Of a stretch of 64,000 nucleotides of DNA, positions 26,721 through 35,924 are shown in pieces. The notes under the pieces are model-generated. The model had not been told where the DNA came from. It did not search any database and was given only the letters and a program-made list of their open reading frames with translations. How positions within the stretch are numbered: position 1 is the first letter of the stretch; every line of letters starts with the position of its first letter. The position numbers and the translations under genes were made by a program. Origin of the DNA: Candidatus Butyricimonas faecavium (GTDB lineage: Bacteria > Bacteroidota > Bacteroidia > Bacteroidales > Marinifilaceae); contig CALUKD010000004.1 in the NCBI GenBank assembly GCA_944321125.1, positions 62,001 to 126,000 on the forward strand. Reading direction: 5' to 3'.

Positions 26721-28226
26721 TTATCTGAAGTCCGTGAATGATTTGTTGAATTTTTCTCCATATGCGTTTAGGTATTCTTTGGTAAATTTCTCGTAACTTT
26801 TTTTAGCCAAAGAGTGTTTACCTAGAGCTGCGTAGGCGTTTATCCGTAGTTGGAGAGCATGTTCATTAAGTTGGTCAAACACGGATATGGAGTCCGCAAT
26901 TTGTAATGCTAGATCAGGTTCTGTGGTGGTATTCACAGAAGTTGTCGAGTAACTGACAAGGGTGTCTATGATATAATCGGACACGGTGGCTTTAAAACGA
27001 TCTAACCATTCATATCCGGCATCCGAGAGAAAACCTCCTTGACGGGTGAGTTGGAGCAGTTTCAAAATGTCTTCCCGAGAAGAAAGTTGTCCTTTATTAT
27101 AAAGTGTCAAATAGTTATAATAATCGATATATATGGTTTCCGGGTTTAAGAATAATTCCCAACTCCCGGTTTTATTACTCACTTCATTTTCTCCGAGGGT
27201 ATCTAAGATACTTCGGAGCTTTCCAATGTTGACGGCCCGGTTATTTTTGGCACTTTGTTCGGTTTTATCAAACCAAAGGATCTCTTTTAAACGTTCCGAA
27301 GTGATTCCCTTTTCGGGAGTGTGAGTCACTAACAATAAAAACAGCTCTTTCAAGAGAGGGGTAAATTTTTTGGTAATGTTATTTCCTTCTGCATCATAGA
27401 TATGAAACCTTCCGAATAGGTAGATGGCATTTGTGGTGCGGGGAGAGTAGACCGGCAAACTGTCTGAAGTGGTCTCCAGTTCGTTTTCTAACTGGACAGC
27501 TGAGGCCGTTTGTTTACGGCGTAATAATTTCTTTCGGATATGAACTCCGCTAAATATCAGTAAATCGATAATCAAGATAAACACGAACCAGTACCATATA
27601 GTTTTAGGTATATGTTTGTCGGTCGTTTCAATGAACCGGATATTACTGATTTGTAAAGCGGGATTTCCGCTAGGGTCAAGCGCTTGTTCTTTATCTGCTG
27701 TGAAAGCAAATTTGTACCCGGCTTTAGGATTAAAACCGAGGTTATTGATGGTATATAACGTGTCCCCGAGTTGAATGGTGAACTCTTTTTTTTGTTGAAA
27801 GAGTGTCAGCTTGATATTGATTTCTTGCTCTCCGAATGTTGTTTTAAATTGGGGAATGGGAAGTTTCCTTAGGTTTTCTTTCGAATAAACAATGAGTTGT
27901 TGTAATTCTCCCCGGCGATAGTCGAGAAATACGTTATAATATTCGTTTTCATTGGACTTGATTTGTAAGATAGGTCCGAAATAAATTTGTTGTTGAGGTT
28001 GCAGCAAAATATCAAAATCTAATTGCAGGCGTTTTTTCAAGTAAATATAACGGTTTTTATCTGCCGGAATAGTGTCGTTCTTTTCTGTTTCGCTGTTATT
28101 CGTTTGTGCGAATAAAGTGATTTGATTGGAAATAATAAGCAGGAATATAACTAAAACGCTCACGCATAGTCTATATAGTGTGAGATAGTTGTTTGTTACA
28201 ATTATATATTTCTTTGATTTTTTCAT
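26721..28226 (-). CDS. Membrane-anchored regulator with a SARP-like winged-helix and BTAD-like domain
   Basis: The 501-residue protein has an N-terminal hydrophobic segment (signal or anchor), a periplasmic beta-rich sensor-like region (to about residue 200), one membrane helix (TIWYWFVFILIIDLLIF), and a cytoplasmic half. That half starts with an OmpR/SARP-like winged helix (YLFGRFHIYDAEGN, LLKELFLLLVTHTPEKGITSERLKEILWF, then RAVNIGKLRSIL) followed by helical repeats like a bacterial transcriptional activation domain (LALQIADSISVFDQLNEHAL, AYAALGKHSLAKKSYEKF). I infer a one-component sensor that controls the adjacent operon; the ligand is unknown. The ATG at 28226 is chosen because the in-frame TTG at 28235 lies in the promoter. 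The leader is then only a few bases long. Confidence 0.72.
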   Translation of the reverse strand: MKKSKKYIIVTNNYLTLYRLCVSVLVIFLLIISNQITLFAQTNNSETEKNDTIPADKNRYIYLKKRLQLDFDILLQPQQQIYFGPILQIKSNENEYYNVFLDYRRGELQQLIVYSKENLRKLPIPQFKTTFGEQEINIKLTLFQQKKEFTIQLGDTLYTINNLGFNPKAGYKFAFTADKEQALDPSGNPALQISNIRFIETTDKHIPKTIWYWFVFILIIDLLIFSGVHIRKKLLRRKQTASAVQLENELETTSDSLPVYSPRTTNAIYLFGRFHIYDAEGNNITKKFTPLLKELFLLLVTHTPEKGITSERLKEILWFDKTEQSAKNNRAVNIGKLRSILDTLGENEVSNKTGSWELFLNPETIYIDYYNYLTLYNKGQLSSREDILKLLQLTRQGGFLSDAGYEWLDRFKATVSDYIIDTLVSYSTTSVNTTTEPDLALQIADSISVFDQLNEHALQLRINAYAALGKHSLAKKSYEKFTKEYLNAYGEKFNKSFTDFR

Positions 28227-28232
28227 GTCCTG

Positions 28233-28262
28233 CAAATATAGTATTTGCGGACGAAAATCAAA
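28233..28262 (-). promoter_or_regulatory. Promoter of the membrane regulator
   Basis: The minus strand reads TTTG (28259-28262), an 18-nt spacer and TATATTTG (28233-28240). Both boxes are exact. The expected start point is about 28229, so the mRNA begins at or within a few bases of the ATG (28226). Confidence 0.65.
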
Positions 28263-28267
28263 AGTAA

Positions 28268-28304
28268 AAAATAACTGCCCGGCAAATAAAAGGATGCCGA
28301 GCAG
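28268..28304 (-). terminator. Terminator of the peptide-utilisation operon
   Basis: On the minus strand CTGCTCGGCA (28304-28295) pairs with TGCCGGGCAG (28284-28275) with one mismatch and is followed by TTATTTTTTA. It separates the seven-gene operon from the regulator gene and abuts the regulator's -33 box. Confidence 0.78.
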
Positions 28305-28332
28305 TCTCAGATAGACTTTGGTTGCAAAAAGT

Positions 28333-29223
28333 CTAGAGTAAGTAGTTTATGGTTTGAACCATCATAGCTTCAAAATCATGTGCCACGCCTTTGACAATGA
28401 CTTTCTTCCAATTGAATACCATGTTGTTGTCTTTACTAATGCGTTCACCTTCGCTATAATAATATTCTCCGCGGGCATAACGGTACAATCCCTGGGCATC
28501 GGATTGTTCATCATGACGCAAGGAATTATCATTGGGGTCAATGTCCTGATCTCCCAATGCGACAATAAGGTTCGAACCGAACAAGTGGGAAAGTGTCGTA
28601 TCGTCTGTATAACCGGAGTTTTTCAACCCGTAGGGATATTCTATCTGTATGTTGGGAACCGTGTACCAGCCAGCATTGGCGGCAACAGCCTTATTCAAAT
28701 GCAAGTTTTGTTTAAAGGTCACGAAACGATGTACGAATTGAGCTCCGGCCGAATGACCGAACAAGCTATATTGGGTGACCTGGTTACCGGTTTCTGCCTT
28801 TACGTAACTGAATATGGCCTCGATTACGGAGAAAGACCACTGCTCTTCTGGAAGAGCCTCGTTCTTTTTAAACATATTGCCTTCGATATATTCGCTGGTG
28901 GAATAGTATTCTTGTGGAAATTCCAAGGCGATGGCAATGATTTCCTTACTTTTGAAATTTTTCATCCATGCTGCCAGATAATCGTTGGCGTTTCTTCCAG
29001 TTCCGGGTAGGATAAACACGATTGGCATTGTCTTGATGTCTCCTTCCGGGATGTAGAAATGCAGGTTGATGGGTTTTGCTTTTAAAGGCTCGTAATCCGT
29101 GTAAGTTACAATCCCGTGACCCGTACCCAATTTGTTTAAAATCTGATCATCCACGTCACTTTTCCATTCGCAACTGTATAGGAAGAGGGCTATGAATAAT
29201 GATATGATTAAATTGGTTTTCAT
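28333..29223 (-). CDS. Alpha/beta-hydrolase lipoprotein
   Basis: A lipoprotein signal with lipobox LYSC at residues 15-18 precedes an alpha/beta-hydrolase fold. The oxyanion region is VFILPGTGRNANDY, the nucleophile elbow GHSAG and the likely catalytic His is in GVAHDF near the C-terminus; an Asp in ALGDQDIDPND is a candidate third residue. It resembles the poly(hydroxy)ester depolymerase/feruloyl-esterase-like and prolyl-oligopeptidase-like groups, so an esterase or peptidase are both possible. Last gene of the seven-gene operon, 11 nt after the second porin gene. Confidence 0.72.
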   Translation of the reverse strand: MKTNLIISLFIALFLYSCEWKSDVDDQILNKLGTGHGIVTYTDYEPLKAKPINLHFYIPEGDIKTMPIVFILPGTGRNANDYLAAWMKNFKSKEIIAIALEFPQEYYSTSEYIEGNMFKKNEALPEEQWSFSVIEAIFSYVKAETGNQVTQYSLFGHSAGAQFVHRFVTFKQNLHLNKAVAANAGWYTVPNIQIEYPYGLKNSGYTDDTTLSHLFGSNLIVALGDQDIDPNDNSLRHDEQSDAQGLYRYARGEYYYSEGERISKDNNMVFNWKKVIVKGVAHDFEAMMVQTINYLL

Positions 29224-29234
29224 CGTATTTGAAA

Positions 29235-30458
29235 TTAGAAGATAATTTGAACTGAAAATTCTGCGCTAAGCTTTTCGTTTGCCGTTTTGAAGTTTGGGTT
29301 CTTCAGATAGGTAAAAGCTCCTTGACACATCAAACGGTTGTCGATAAAGTATTTTGCCACGCTTACTGCATACTCATTGGTTTCCCAAAGCGGGGAGGTC
29401 TCCGTTTCTTTGAATTCTGGTTTCACTTTGCTGAACCGGGCATCGAATCCCCAACCGCTTTTCAAAAGGTAACCCACCTGTACGTTATATCCGTTTCCAA
29501 GATTTAAGTAATTGGCGATTTCTTCCGGTTGTAGGGGTTGGTCTCCCGTGCTTTTCGTGTAAATACCTTTTAAATCAGTAGCTGATGTATTGACATATTC
29601 TGCCATAATGCTCCAGCCTTGCCATTTGAATAATAGATCGGCAGCGATTTTGCGAAGTGCTGGGAATTTAGAATTTCCGTCTTTGTCATAGAGAACGAAA
29701 TCACCATGACCTTCGCCAACTTTGTTACTTGCTCCGTCATTGTAACTCATGGCTCCACCAACTAATAATCTTGGTGATTCTTCTCTGGCAAAGTCTGCAC
29801 CTACACCGTCATTACCTGATTTGAACTCTCCTAGTGGAAGTACGTCTAAACGTCCTCCGTATTTTAAACCACCCATATCGATGTCAATAGAACTGGAACC
29901 GAAGGAATTTCTTCCATCTCCCGTGGTGACGGCGATAGAAGGTTTTAATGCTATTTTCCCGAGATGGAGTTTACTTTCAAAAAAGAGTCCCAGTTCACGT
30001 CCGGTACCAGAGAAGTATTGACTTACAATGCTACGGTTTGCCATACTTAGGTTTTTTTCGTGCATGATCATTTCCCGGTTATTGGTGAATGTTTGTTTTT
30101 GTCCGACAGTAATGGTCAGGTAATCTTTTAGATTGTAAGCAGCCCAAGCATCCATAAGTGGGTTAGAATCGGCAAAATTAGCTTCTAGCATAAACGTAAA
30201 TTTATGGTGTAAAGCACTCCCTTTGAATCCGAAGAAAGCATTCTTCACGCCGAATAATGATTCATCCTCGCCGTCTTTTTCATTCCGGTAGGCACCGTAA
30301 ACTTGGATAAAACCGTTAAGATTAAAGTTGTATTCGCCATCATTCAAGTTAATGTCAAGTCCTTTGCCTAATTCGAATTTGGCCGTGTTTTTATTATCCT
30401 GTGCAACAGCTGCGGTTACTGATAATAATGTTATGATTGTTATAAATAATGTTTTCAT
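29235..30458 (-). CDS. Porin of the phosphate-selective O/P family (second of two)
   Basis: An outer-membrane porin of 407 residues with a cleavable signal (ending AVAQ), many amphipathic strands and the typical Porin_O_P blocks: LNGFIQVYGAYRN, KNAFFGFKGS, VGQKQTFTNNRE, GRELGLFFE, GGLKYGGRLDVLPLGEF. The family name does not establish phosphate as substrate; in Bacteroidetes these porins sit in many uptake loci. It shares the RELGLF/REVGLF and GLKYGaR blocks with the porin at 32028-33374, so the operon carries two divergent paralogues around the M14 peptidase gene. Confidence 0.85.
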   Translation of the reverse strand: MKTLFITIITLLSVTAAVAQDNKNTAKFELGKGLDINLNDGEYNFNLNGFIQVYGAYRNEKDGEDESLFGVKNAFFGFKGSALHHKFTFMLEANFADSNPLMDAWAAYNLKDYLTITVGQKQTFTNNREMIMHEKNLSMANRSIVSQYFSGTGRELGLFFESKLHLGKIALKPSIAVTTGDGRNSFGSSSIDIDMGGLKYGGRLDVLPLGEFKSGNDGVGADFAREESPRLLVGGAMSYNDGASNKVGEGHGDFVLYDKDGNSKFPALRKIAADLLFKWQGWSIMAEYVNTSATDLKGIYTKSTGDQPLQPEEIANYLNLGNGYNVQVGYLLKSGWGFDARFSKVKPEFKETETSPLWETNEYAVSVAKYFIDNRLMCQGAFTYLKNPNFKTANEKLSAEFSVQIIF

Positions 30459-30473
30459 AATGCTGTTATTCCC

Positions 30474-32015
30474 TTATTTGTCACTGTTCATTTTTCGGTA
30501 GATCGGTAATTCTTCTCCTTGTTTTGTTTCGTAGATTCGGTAATTGATAAATCCGTTTGCGGCTTCCGGTTCGAGAACTGAGGCTGCCACGTTTCCATTT
30601 TTTTGGTTCATGGGAACCACGAATGTTCCGGCAGGGAAGAAGACTTGTTTCGAGTTTACGGTAGTTTTAACTTTTACCGGGTAGAATTTTTCAAATAGTG
30701 AATATTCTTCTTTGTAAGAATCTACCGTGTAAGTTTCAACATCAATTGTCATGGGGGTAGTCAATGTTTCAACTTTTACTCCTAGTTCTTGAAGTTTTCG
30801 GGCGATCTCCGGTTGGAGAGCTGAAATAAAATAAGCCTCCGGACGTTTTCGAACGAGGGTAGGGGCGGACTCTAAAGATAAATTAGCACATACTTTTACG
30901 TTCACCATTTGGTTCGTGTTCATACTGATAAACGGTAGCACGTAGTCATCCACGCTCTTGGGTGTGCTGGTAACGACAATGTCATTCCGGGTTTGTTCGG
31001 CTTGTCGGGTGACACGCATTACTTCATCGGCATGGTCATAGGCTGTTTTCAAATAAGATTCTGCTAAAGTGAATGCCGTACAGACTCTTCTTTTTAAAGA
31101 GGTCTTACCGATTTTTACCCCTCTCAATTCCATTAAAATAGCGACGGAGTTCCCAAGAGAGAAAGTATTTGCTGTTGATCGGGGATTGATTCCGCCCACG
31201 TTGAAAATGACTTCTCCAAACTTTTTGACTGTCGTGAAATAGTCGTGGTGTCGCAGTTGCTTTGCATCCAGAGCTTTGCGAGCATTACCGACAAATGTTT
31301 GGGCGGTCAGGTTCCGTAACTCTTGGGGAACATTCAAGTTACCCGAGTAGAGAAACATGGCATCGAATGAATTCGTGATGTTGTCCGTACTGATTAATGT
31401 GTAATCTGCACGAAGTGGTTGAAATTCATGAAAATCGACAACGACCTGAGGAGCATATTGGTTGTAGAAATTTCTCAATACGACAGCCTCGGGAGTAGCT
31501 AGTTTACTTTGATCCCGGTTCAAGTCTAAGGTGTTGGCTGTCACTCGTTTCAAATGACTTCCCCCGTCGATATTTACCATTGGAATAATAGTGATTTCCA
31601 AACGTTCCAACAGATAAGCCATGTTGGGATCATTTAACAGGCGATCCATCGTGTAGAGCATACTTTCCGTACTCCCCGGTTCATCTCCATGTATCCGGCC
31701 AAGAAACAGAACTCGTAACTTGACATTCCGGGTCTTTCCGGCAATTCTTACGGCAGGTATTTCTATCCCTTTCTGGGTTTTTCCAATAAAGGACAAACTT
31801 GCTGTCTCCGGGTGGCGGGTAATCAAGTTATTGATATAAGACATCATTTCGTCATAAGTCGTGCATGCATTTCCTTTCTGGAACCACGGTGTATGAATAT
31901 CCATCTCCGGATCGGCAAAGAATTTTTTGGCCACTTTGGCAGGTTGTTGGGCCCATAAAGCACCTGCTTGTAGGAGAATCAATAATGTAAATAAGTATTT
32001 TATCATTGTATTCAT
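30474..32015 (-). CDS. Exported M14-family zinc carboxypeptidase
   Basis: A signal peptide (ending ALWAQ) is followed by an M14 metallocarboxypeptidase domain. Zinc ligands are His and Glu in GRIHGDEPGS and a second His in VVVDFHEFQ; NxDGG..LNRDQS supplies substrate-binding residues, and the Glu of LMELRG is a candidate general base. Residues beyond about 330 form an extra C-terminal domain without recognisable motif. The enzyme should act in the periplasm or at the surface and remove C-terminal residues from imported peptides. It lies between the two porin genes with gaps of 12 and 15 nt. Confidence 0.88.
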   Translation of the reverse strand: MNTMIKYLFTLLILLQAGALWAQQPAKVAKKFFADPEMDIHTPWFQKGNACTTYDEMMSYINNLITRHPETASLSFIGKTQKGIEIPAVRIAGKTRNVKLRVLFLGRIHGDEPGSTESMLYTMDRLLNDPNMAYLLERLEITIIPMVNIDGGSHLKRVTANTLDLNRDQSKLATPEAVVLRNFYNQYAPQVVVDFHEFQPLRADYTLISTDNITNSFDAMFLYSGNLNVPQELRNLTAQTFVGNARKALDAKQLRHHDYFTTVKKFGEVIFNVGGINPRSTANTFSLGNSVAILMELRGVKIGKTSLKRRVCTAFTLAESYLKTAYDHADEVMRVTRQAEQTRNDIVVTSTPKSVDDYVLPFISMNTNQMVNVKVCANLSLESAPTLVRKRPEAYFISALQPEIARKLQELGVKVETLTTPMTIDVETYTVDSYKEEYSLFEKFYPVKVKTTVNSKQVFFPAGTFVVPMNQKNGNVAASVLEPEAANGFINYRIYETKQGEELPIYRKMNSDK

Positions 32016-32027
32016 CTTTTGCAGTTT

Positions 32028-33374
32028 TTAGAATGAGAATTGAATCATAGCTTGTAATAAAGTTTCGTTACCTTCCGTTACGATGCTATTCACGTTCTTA
32101 CTTCCCGGCTCGGCATCCACGAATACAACAGAGGCCTGTACTTTTACCGCGTACGATTTGGTCAGGTATTTGGAAATACCGAATTCGTAGAAGTTATTGC
32201 GGTTAAAGTAGAGTTCGTTATGCAAGAACGAGTTTTTATCCGGGTCAAAATGCGTGTAACGAGCATCAATAGACAGGCGGTTCTGAAACATATACCCGGC
32301 TTGAATATTGTATCCGGCTCCCAACATCATACGGGCTTTTACGTAATCTTTCATATTTCCTCCAAAATCAGTGGATGTACTTCCGTCATTTCTTACCCGT
32401 TGGGTGATTTCACTGGGAACGTGAGCCCAAGTTTTTACGAATTCTCCCAAGACGGAGAAGCCCATGTATTTAAAATGGAAATCTGCACCGAATTTGATGT
32501 AATCCGGTAGGACTTCTTTGTTTTCGTCATTTAAGTAAAGGATGGATCCGCTTTCCCGGCCTCTCCGGTCACTGATACCCACGTTATAACTAAAGGTAGT
32601 ACCGACAGAGAGTTTCGGGGTAACTTCCCTTGCCATATCTCCGCCTCGATTTTCCCCGTATGCCCGGAATAAACCGAAAGGTAAGTAATTGATGCGTGCT
32701 CCGTATTTGAGTCCTCCGTGACGACGGGTAAATGTGGCACTACCGTCACCATCTGTGATAACGATAGAGGGGCGAAGATATGCCGTGTGACCAACACGGA
32801 ACGATCCGTCAACAAAAAGACCGACTTCCCGGATGGAACCGAAATAAGAGGATAGTTTGCTTCGATCCACGAGTTGTAATGTATTTGAAGTTATTCCGAG
32901 TTCGCGGTTATCGGTTGGCGTGGATTTTTGTCCGAAACTTAAAGTGAGTCCTTTCACGGGTTTGTAAGAGATAAAGGCATCCAATAGCATACCGTTTAAT
33001 TCACCGTCACCCCCATTGGCTTGGGCAAAGTCGGTTTGCAAGCGGTAGCTAACTTTACCACCCCACGCATCTCCAGAGAGGCGTAAGCGTAAACGTCTCA
33101 TACGAAAACGGGAATAGAACTGGTCGTCACCCTCGTATTTGCGGGTTTCAAACGTGGTTTGCAGGAAACCTCTCAAGTTTATATTATATCCACCATCCGG
33201 GGCTGAGAAAGTAATCCCATCTCCCAGACGGTATTTATTCACGATGATCTTGGCTGCATCGGAATCTGCTGTTAAAGTTTCTGTGTCAACATCTTCGAAA
33301 TCCGTTTCTTGAGAAAAAACGGGGAACCACAGAAGCAAGATAAACAGCATGGTTATGAATTTATATTTTTTCAT
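32028..33374 (-). CDS. Porin of the phosphate-selective O/P family (first of two)
   Basis: An outer-membrane porin of 448 residues with a signal peptide (FSQE end) and the Porin_O_P strand blocks: INLRGFLQTTFE, RMRRLRLRLSGD, VSYRLQTDFAQ, LSFGQKSTPTDNRE, REVGLFVDGSF, GLKYGARINYLPFGLF. It ends in an aromatic residue (QFSF), typical of outer-membrane barrels. Its gene follows iadA after 19 nt and precedes the M14 peptidase gene by 12 nt. Together with the second porin it probably supplies the outer-membrane entry for the substrate handled by the operon. Confidence 0.85.
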   Translation of the reverse strand: MKKYKFITMLFILLLWFPVFSQETDFEDVDTETLTADSDAAKIIVNKYRLGDGITFSAPDGGYNINLRGFLQTTFETRKYEGDDQFYSRFRMRRLRLRLSGDAWGGKVSYRLQTDFAQANGGDGELNGMLLDAFISYKPVKGLTLSFGQKSTPTDNRELGITSNTLQLVDRSKLSSYFGSIREVGLFVDGSFRVGHTAYLRPSIVITDGDGSATFTRRHGGLKYGARINYLPFGLFRAYGENRGGDMAREVTPKLSVGTTFSYNVGISDRRGRESGSILYLNDENKEVLPDYIKFGADFHFKYMGFSVLGEFVKTWAHVPSEITQRVRNDGSTSTDFGGNMKDYVKARMMLGAGYNIQAGYMFQNRLSIDARYTHFDPDKNSFLHNELYFNRNNFYEFGISKYLTKSYAVKVQASVVFVDAEPGSKNVNSIVTEGNETLLQAMIQFSF

Positions 33375-33393
33375 CTCGTTAATTTCAAGTTAT

Positions 33394-34539
33394 CTATTCA
33401 AAATTTCCAACTTTGACTAATTTCCCTTCCTGCATCCACACGGTACCGCCCACGATCACGTTTTGTAGATTCAAGTCGTTGTCAAAGAAACATAGGTCTG
33501 CATCATAATCCGGAGCGATACGTCCTTTTGTTCGTAGTGTCATGTTTTTAGCCGGATTCGATGTGACTGGGCGAATGGCATCTTCTATGGACATACCGCC
33601 TTCTTTTACCAGTTTTTGAACCTGTAGCAAATTCAGATGTAAGGGAGCTTTATAGAAAATAAGATTTCCGTTTTCCGGGTCCTTTTTACTCATTCCCGCA
33701 TTTCCGTCACTACTGAAAGTCATTTGTTCGATAGACACGCCTTTTTCCAGTCCGTGCAATAGAATTTTGTACGGTTCATCAAACTTAGTTCCTCCCGTGG
33801 ATATATCGATAATTCCTCCTAAAGAAGCAAATTCGATGGCCTCTTCGAAAAGTGCAGCCGTCCGTCCTACGTGAGTCGGGGAGATATGCTTTACCAAAGT
33901 CGGGTATTCCCGTGCAATTTCCAAGAGAAGCTGCATTCGGGAAGGTAAAGCTCCCAAGTGAATATGGAGAACTCCTCCTTTACCGGAAGTCAAACCTCCC
34001 ACGTGTACCTGGTTGATTAGGCGCAGTAACTCCTGTTTCGTAGGGAATGAACACCGTTCGTCGCTGATGGCTACTTTGCAACCGATGATCTTGTCGATAA
34101 ACAACATATCTTCTGCAATGCTTTGCGTGATAGTCTTGGGTGGTACTGCAAAATAACTTGTGAGCATATATGCCCCGATACCATATTGCTCTAGCGATTT
34201 ACACTTGGCATAGAGCGTGGTTAATTCTTTCGTGATCCCATCCGTTCCTAACATCCCGACAACGGTAGTTGTTCCACAGCGAATCAGTTCACTCGGTTGC
34301 ACTTCCGGAGTGATGGAAAAATAACCGCTTTTCCCTCCGGCACCGATAATGTGCATGTGTTGATCGATGAAACCGGGAGTCACGATCAAGCCCCCGGCAT
34401 CGATCATGGAGTGTTTTACACCCGTTAAGTCTATCTGATCGTCAATCATAACGATTTTCCCGTTACATACGAGCAGATCCTTTATCCCCAATTTTTCTGG
34501 GGCGTATATATTTGCGTGCTTTATGACTGTTATATTCAT
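33394..34539 (-). CDS. iadA: Isoaspartyl dipeptidase (beta-aspartyl peptidase)
   Basis: IadA is a cytoplasmic binuclear-zinc amidohydrolase that splits isoaspartyl (beta-linked) dipeptides. The 381-residue protein keeps all key elements: metal-binding FIDQHMHIIGAGG, the carbamylated lysine in CKVAISDERCS, His in LHIHLGALP and PTHVGR, and the catalytic Asp in FSSDGNAG. It lacks a signal peptide, so substrates must be imported first. It is 3 nt downstream of the DcuC-type transporter gene and 19 nt upstream of a porin gene. The assignment is strong and is the key clue to what the operon is for. Confidence 0.93.
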   Translation of the reverse strand: MNITVIKHANIYAPEKLGIKDLLVCNGKIVMIDDQIDLTGVKHSMIDAGGLIVTPGFIDQHMHIIGAGGKSGYFSITPEVQPSELIRCGTTTVVGMLGTDGITKELTTLYAKCKSLEQYGIGAYMLTSYFAVPPKTITQSIAEDMLFIDKIIGCKVAISDERCSFPTKQELLRLINQVHVGGLTSGKGGVLHIHLGALPSRMQLLLEIAREYPTLVKHISPTHVGRTAALFEEAIEFASLGGIIDISTGGTKFDEPYKILLHGLEKGVSIEQMTFSSDGNAGMSKKDPENGNLIFYKAPLHLNLLQVQKLVKEGGMSIEDAIRPVTSNPAKNMTLRTKGRIAPDYDADLCFFDNDLNLQNVIVGGTVWMQEGKLVKVGNFE

Positions 34540-34542
34540 ATT

Positions 34543-35916
34543 TTAAGCAATAAAAAAGTGATAAACTAGCATGACAACCATCGTGAATGATAATGGGATC
34601 AGGTTCCGGCGGGCCAGATCGAATGAGGATACGCCTGCAATTTCCGATATAGCAATGATCACTCCTGCGATGGGGGAGGCTGCCCGTCCCATACTGGAGG
34701 CCAACTGCATGGGTAGGATCATGTGAACTCCTTCAACTCCCACTTTTGCTGCAATAGACGGCACGAGCGGACCGAAAGAAAAGAAAGATGCGTTACCACT
34801 TCCCATGAGCATGGAGGCCGCGAAGATGAGTAATGTCATCAATATGGCAATCCCTGCACCGGAAAAACCGATGTGTTGGGAAAGCATCACGAGAGAATCG
34901 ATAAATCCAAGGCTGATTAATCCTCTGGAAAAGACTTCTGCTGCCACGATCAGCGTGATAACGGTAGCAAATACTTTTCCCATCCCGTCCCAGAATGTTT
35001 TGATGGATGCAAATACTTGTTTGATATTGCGTTGACGAATGAATTCAAAAATAATCGCAATAAAGAAAGACATTAACATGGCTGTTGTCGTGTCGAGTTC
35101 TACCGGGAAACTAAATAGCTGGATATATTTGGAAAACACGATCAACAGGATCAGAGGTAATACCGGGAGAATGGCATAGATTAACGGGACGTCAACTTTG
35201 AAATCTTCCTGTTTTACTTCTTCTGTTTGTTTCTTCAATGCGTCTTTTTTATCGTAATAGCGATTACTGAAATAATACACGATCATGAGCAGTATTGTCA
35301 TGGGGATTGTCAGTGGCATTTGATGTTCTATAAAGTACATCACGTTATTCATTCCCACGAGTTCCGATGCCCGGGCCGTGTTGGCTGATGCCGGGCCCAT
35401 ATCGAATACTGTACAGGCTGAAATTACTGATACGGCAGATAGTTTACTGACTCCTAGGCTTACCAATACGGGGTAAATGGATGCTACGAGTAATAGTCCC
35501 AAACCCGTGGCTGAAGGAGTACAGATAAACAGAAGTTGTCCGATTGGGATCACTAACGATGCTGCCAGATAGGGATATTTTCGGAAGATGGATAGCGGTT
35601 GCATGGAAACGTACACCAATGCATCACTTGCTTTGATTTGTTTCATGTAAGCCACGAATCCCCCGATGGTCATAATCATCAAGCCCACTCCCGCACCTTT
35701 CTCGCTGAATATTTCTTGAATCACTTTGAACAGATCGAATTCTTTCAGTCCTGTGGCGTTTTTCAGTTCCGGGATGTCAAACCCTAGGATCAAAGCCAAG
35801 GTCAACATGGCCAGCCCGCTGAAAAGTAATACCGCTTGGGCGTGATACTTCTTAAACAGCCAGTAAGCTGTCAGGGCGATGAATTGAATGGATATAAGTG
35901 CTCCTATATAAATCAT
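34543..35916 (-). CDS. DcuC-family C4-dicarboxylate transporter
   Basis: An inner-membrane transporter of 457 residues with about 12 hydrophobic segments. It matches the DcuC family in length and in blocks such as GVGLMIMTIGGFVAYM, CTPSATGLGLLL and FDMGPASANTARASE. DcuC proteins exchange or release succinate, fumarate, malate or aspartate in anaerobes; some family members in Bacteroidetes sit with peptidases and might carry other anionic substrates. Here it is coupled (3-nt gap) to iadA, which suggests uptake of isoaspartyl dipeptides or export of C4 acids derived from the released aspartate. Confidence 0.85.
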   Translation of the reverse strand: MIYIGALISIQFIALTAYWLFKKYHAQAVLLFSGLAMLTLALILGFDIPELKNATGLKEFDLFKVIQEIFSEKGAGVGLMIMTIGGFVAYMKQIKASDALVYVSMQPLSIFRKYPYLAASLVIPIGQLLFICTPSATGLGLLLVASIYPVLVSLGVSKLSAVSVISACTVFDMGPASANTARASELVGMNNVMYFIEHQMPLTIPMTILLMIVYYFSNRYYDKKDALKKQTEEVKQEDFKVDVPLIYAILPVLPLILLIVFSKYIQLFSFPVELDTTTAMLMSFFIAIIFEFIRQRNIKQVFASIKTFWDGMGKVFATVITLIVAAEVFSRGLISLGFIDSLVMLSQHIGFSGAGIAILMTLLIFAASMLMGSGNASFFSFGPLVPSIAAKVGVEGVHMILPMQLASSMGRAASPIAGVIIAISEIAGVSSFDLARRNLIPLSFTMVVMLVYHFFIA

Positions 35917-35924
35917 GATTGTAA

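Noticed and set aside
28354-29010. 218-codon plus-strand frame opposite the hydrolase lipoprotein
   Set aside because: Antisense to a gene with signal peptide and catalytic motifs; its hydrophobic look follows from the complementary strand.
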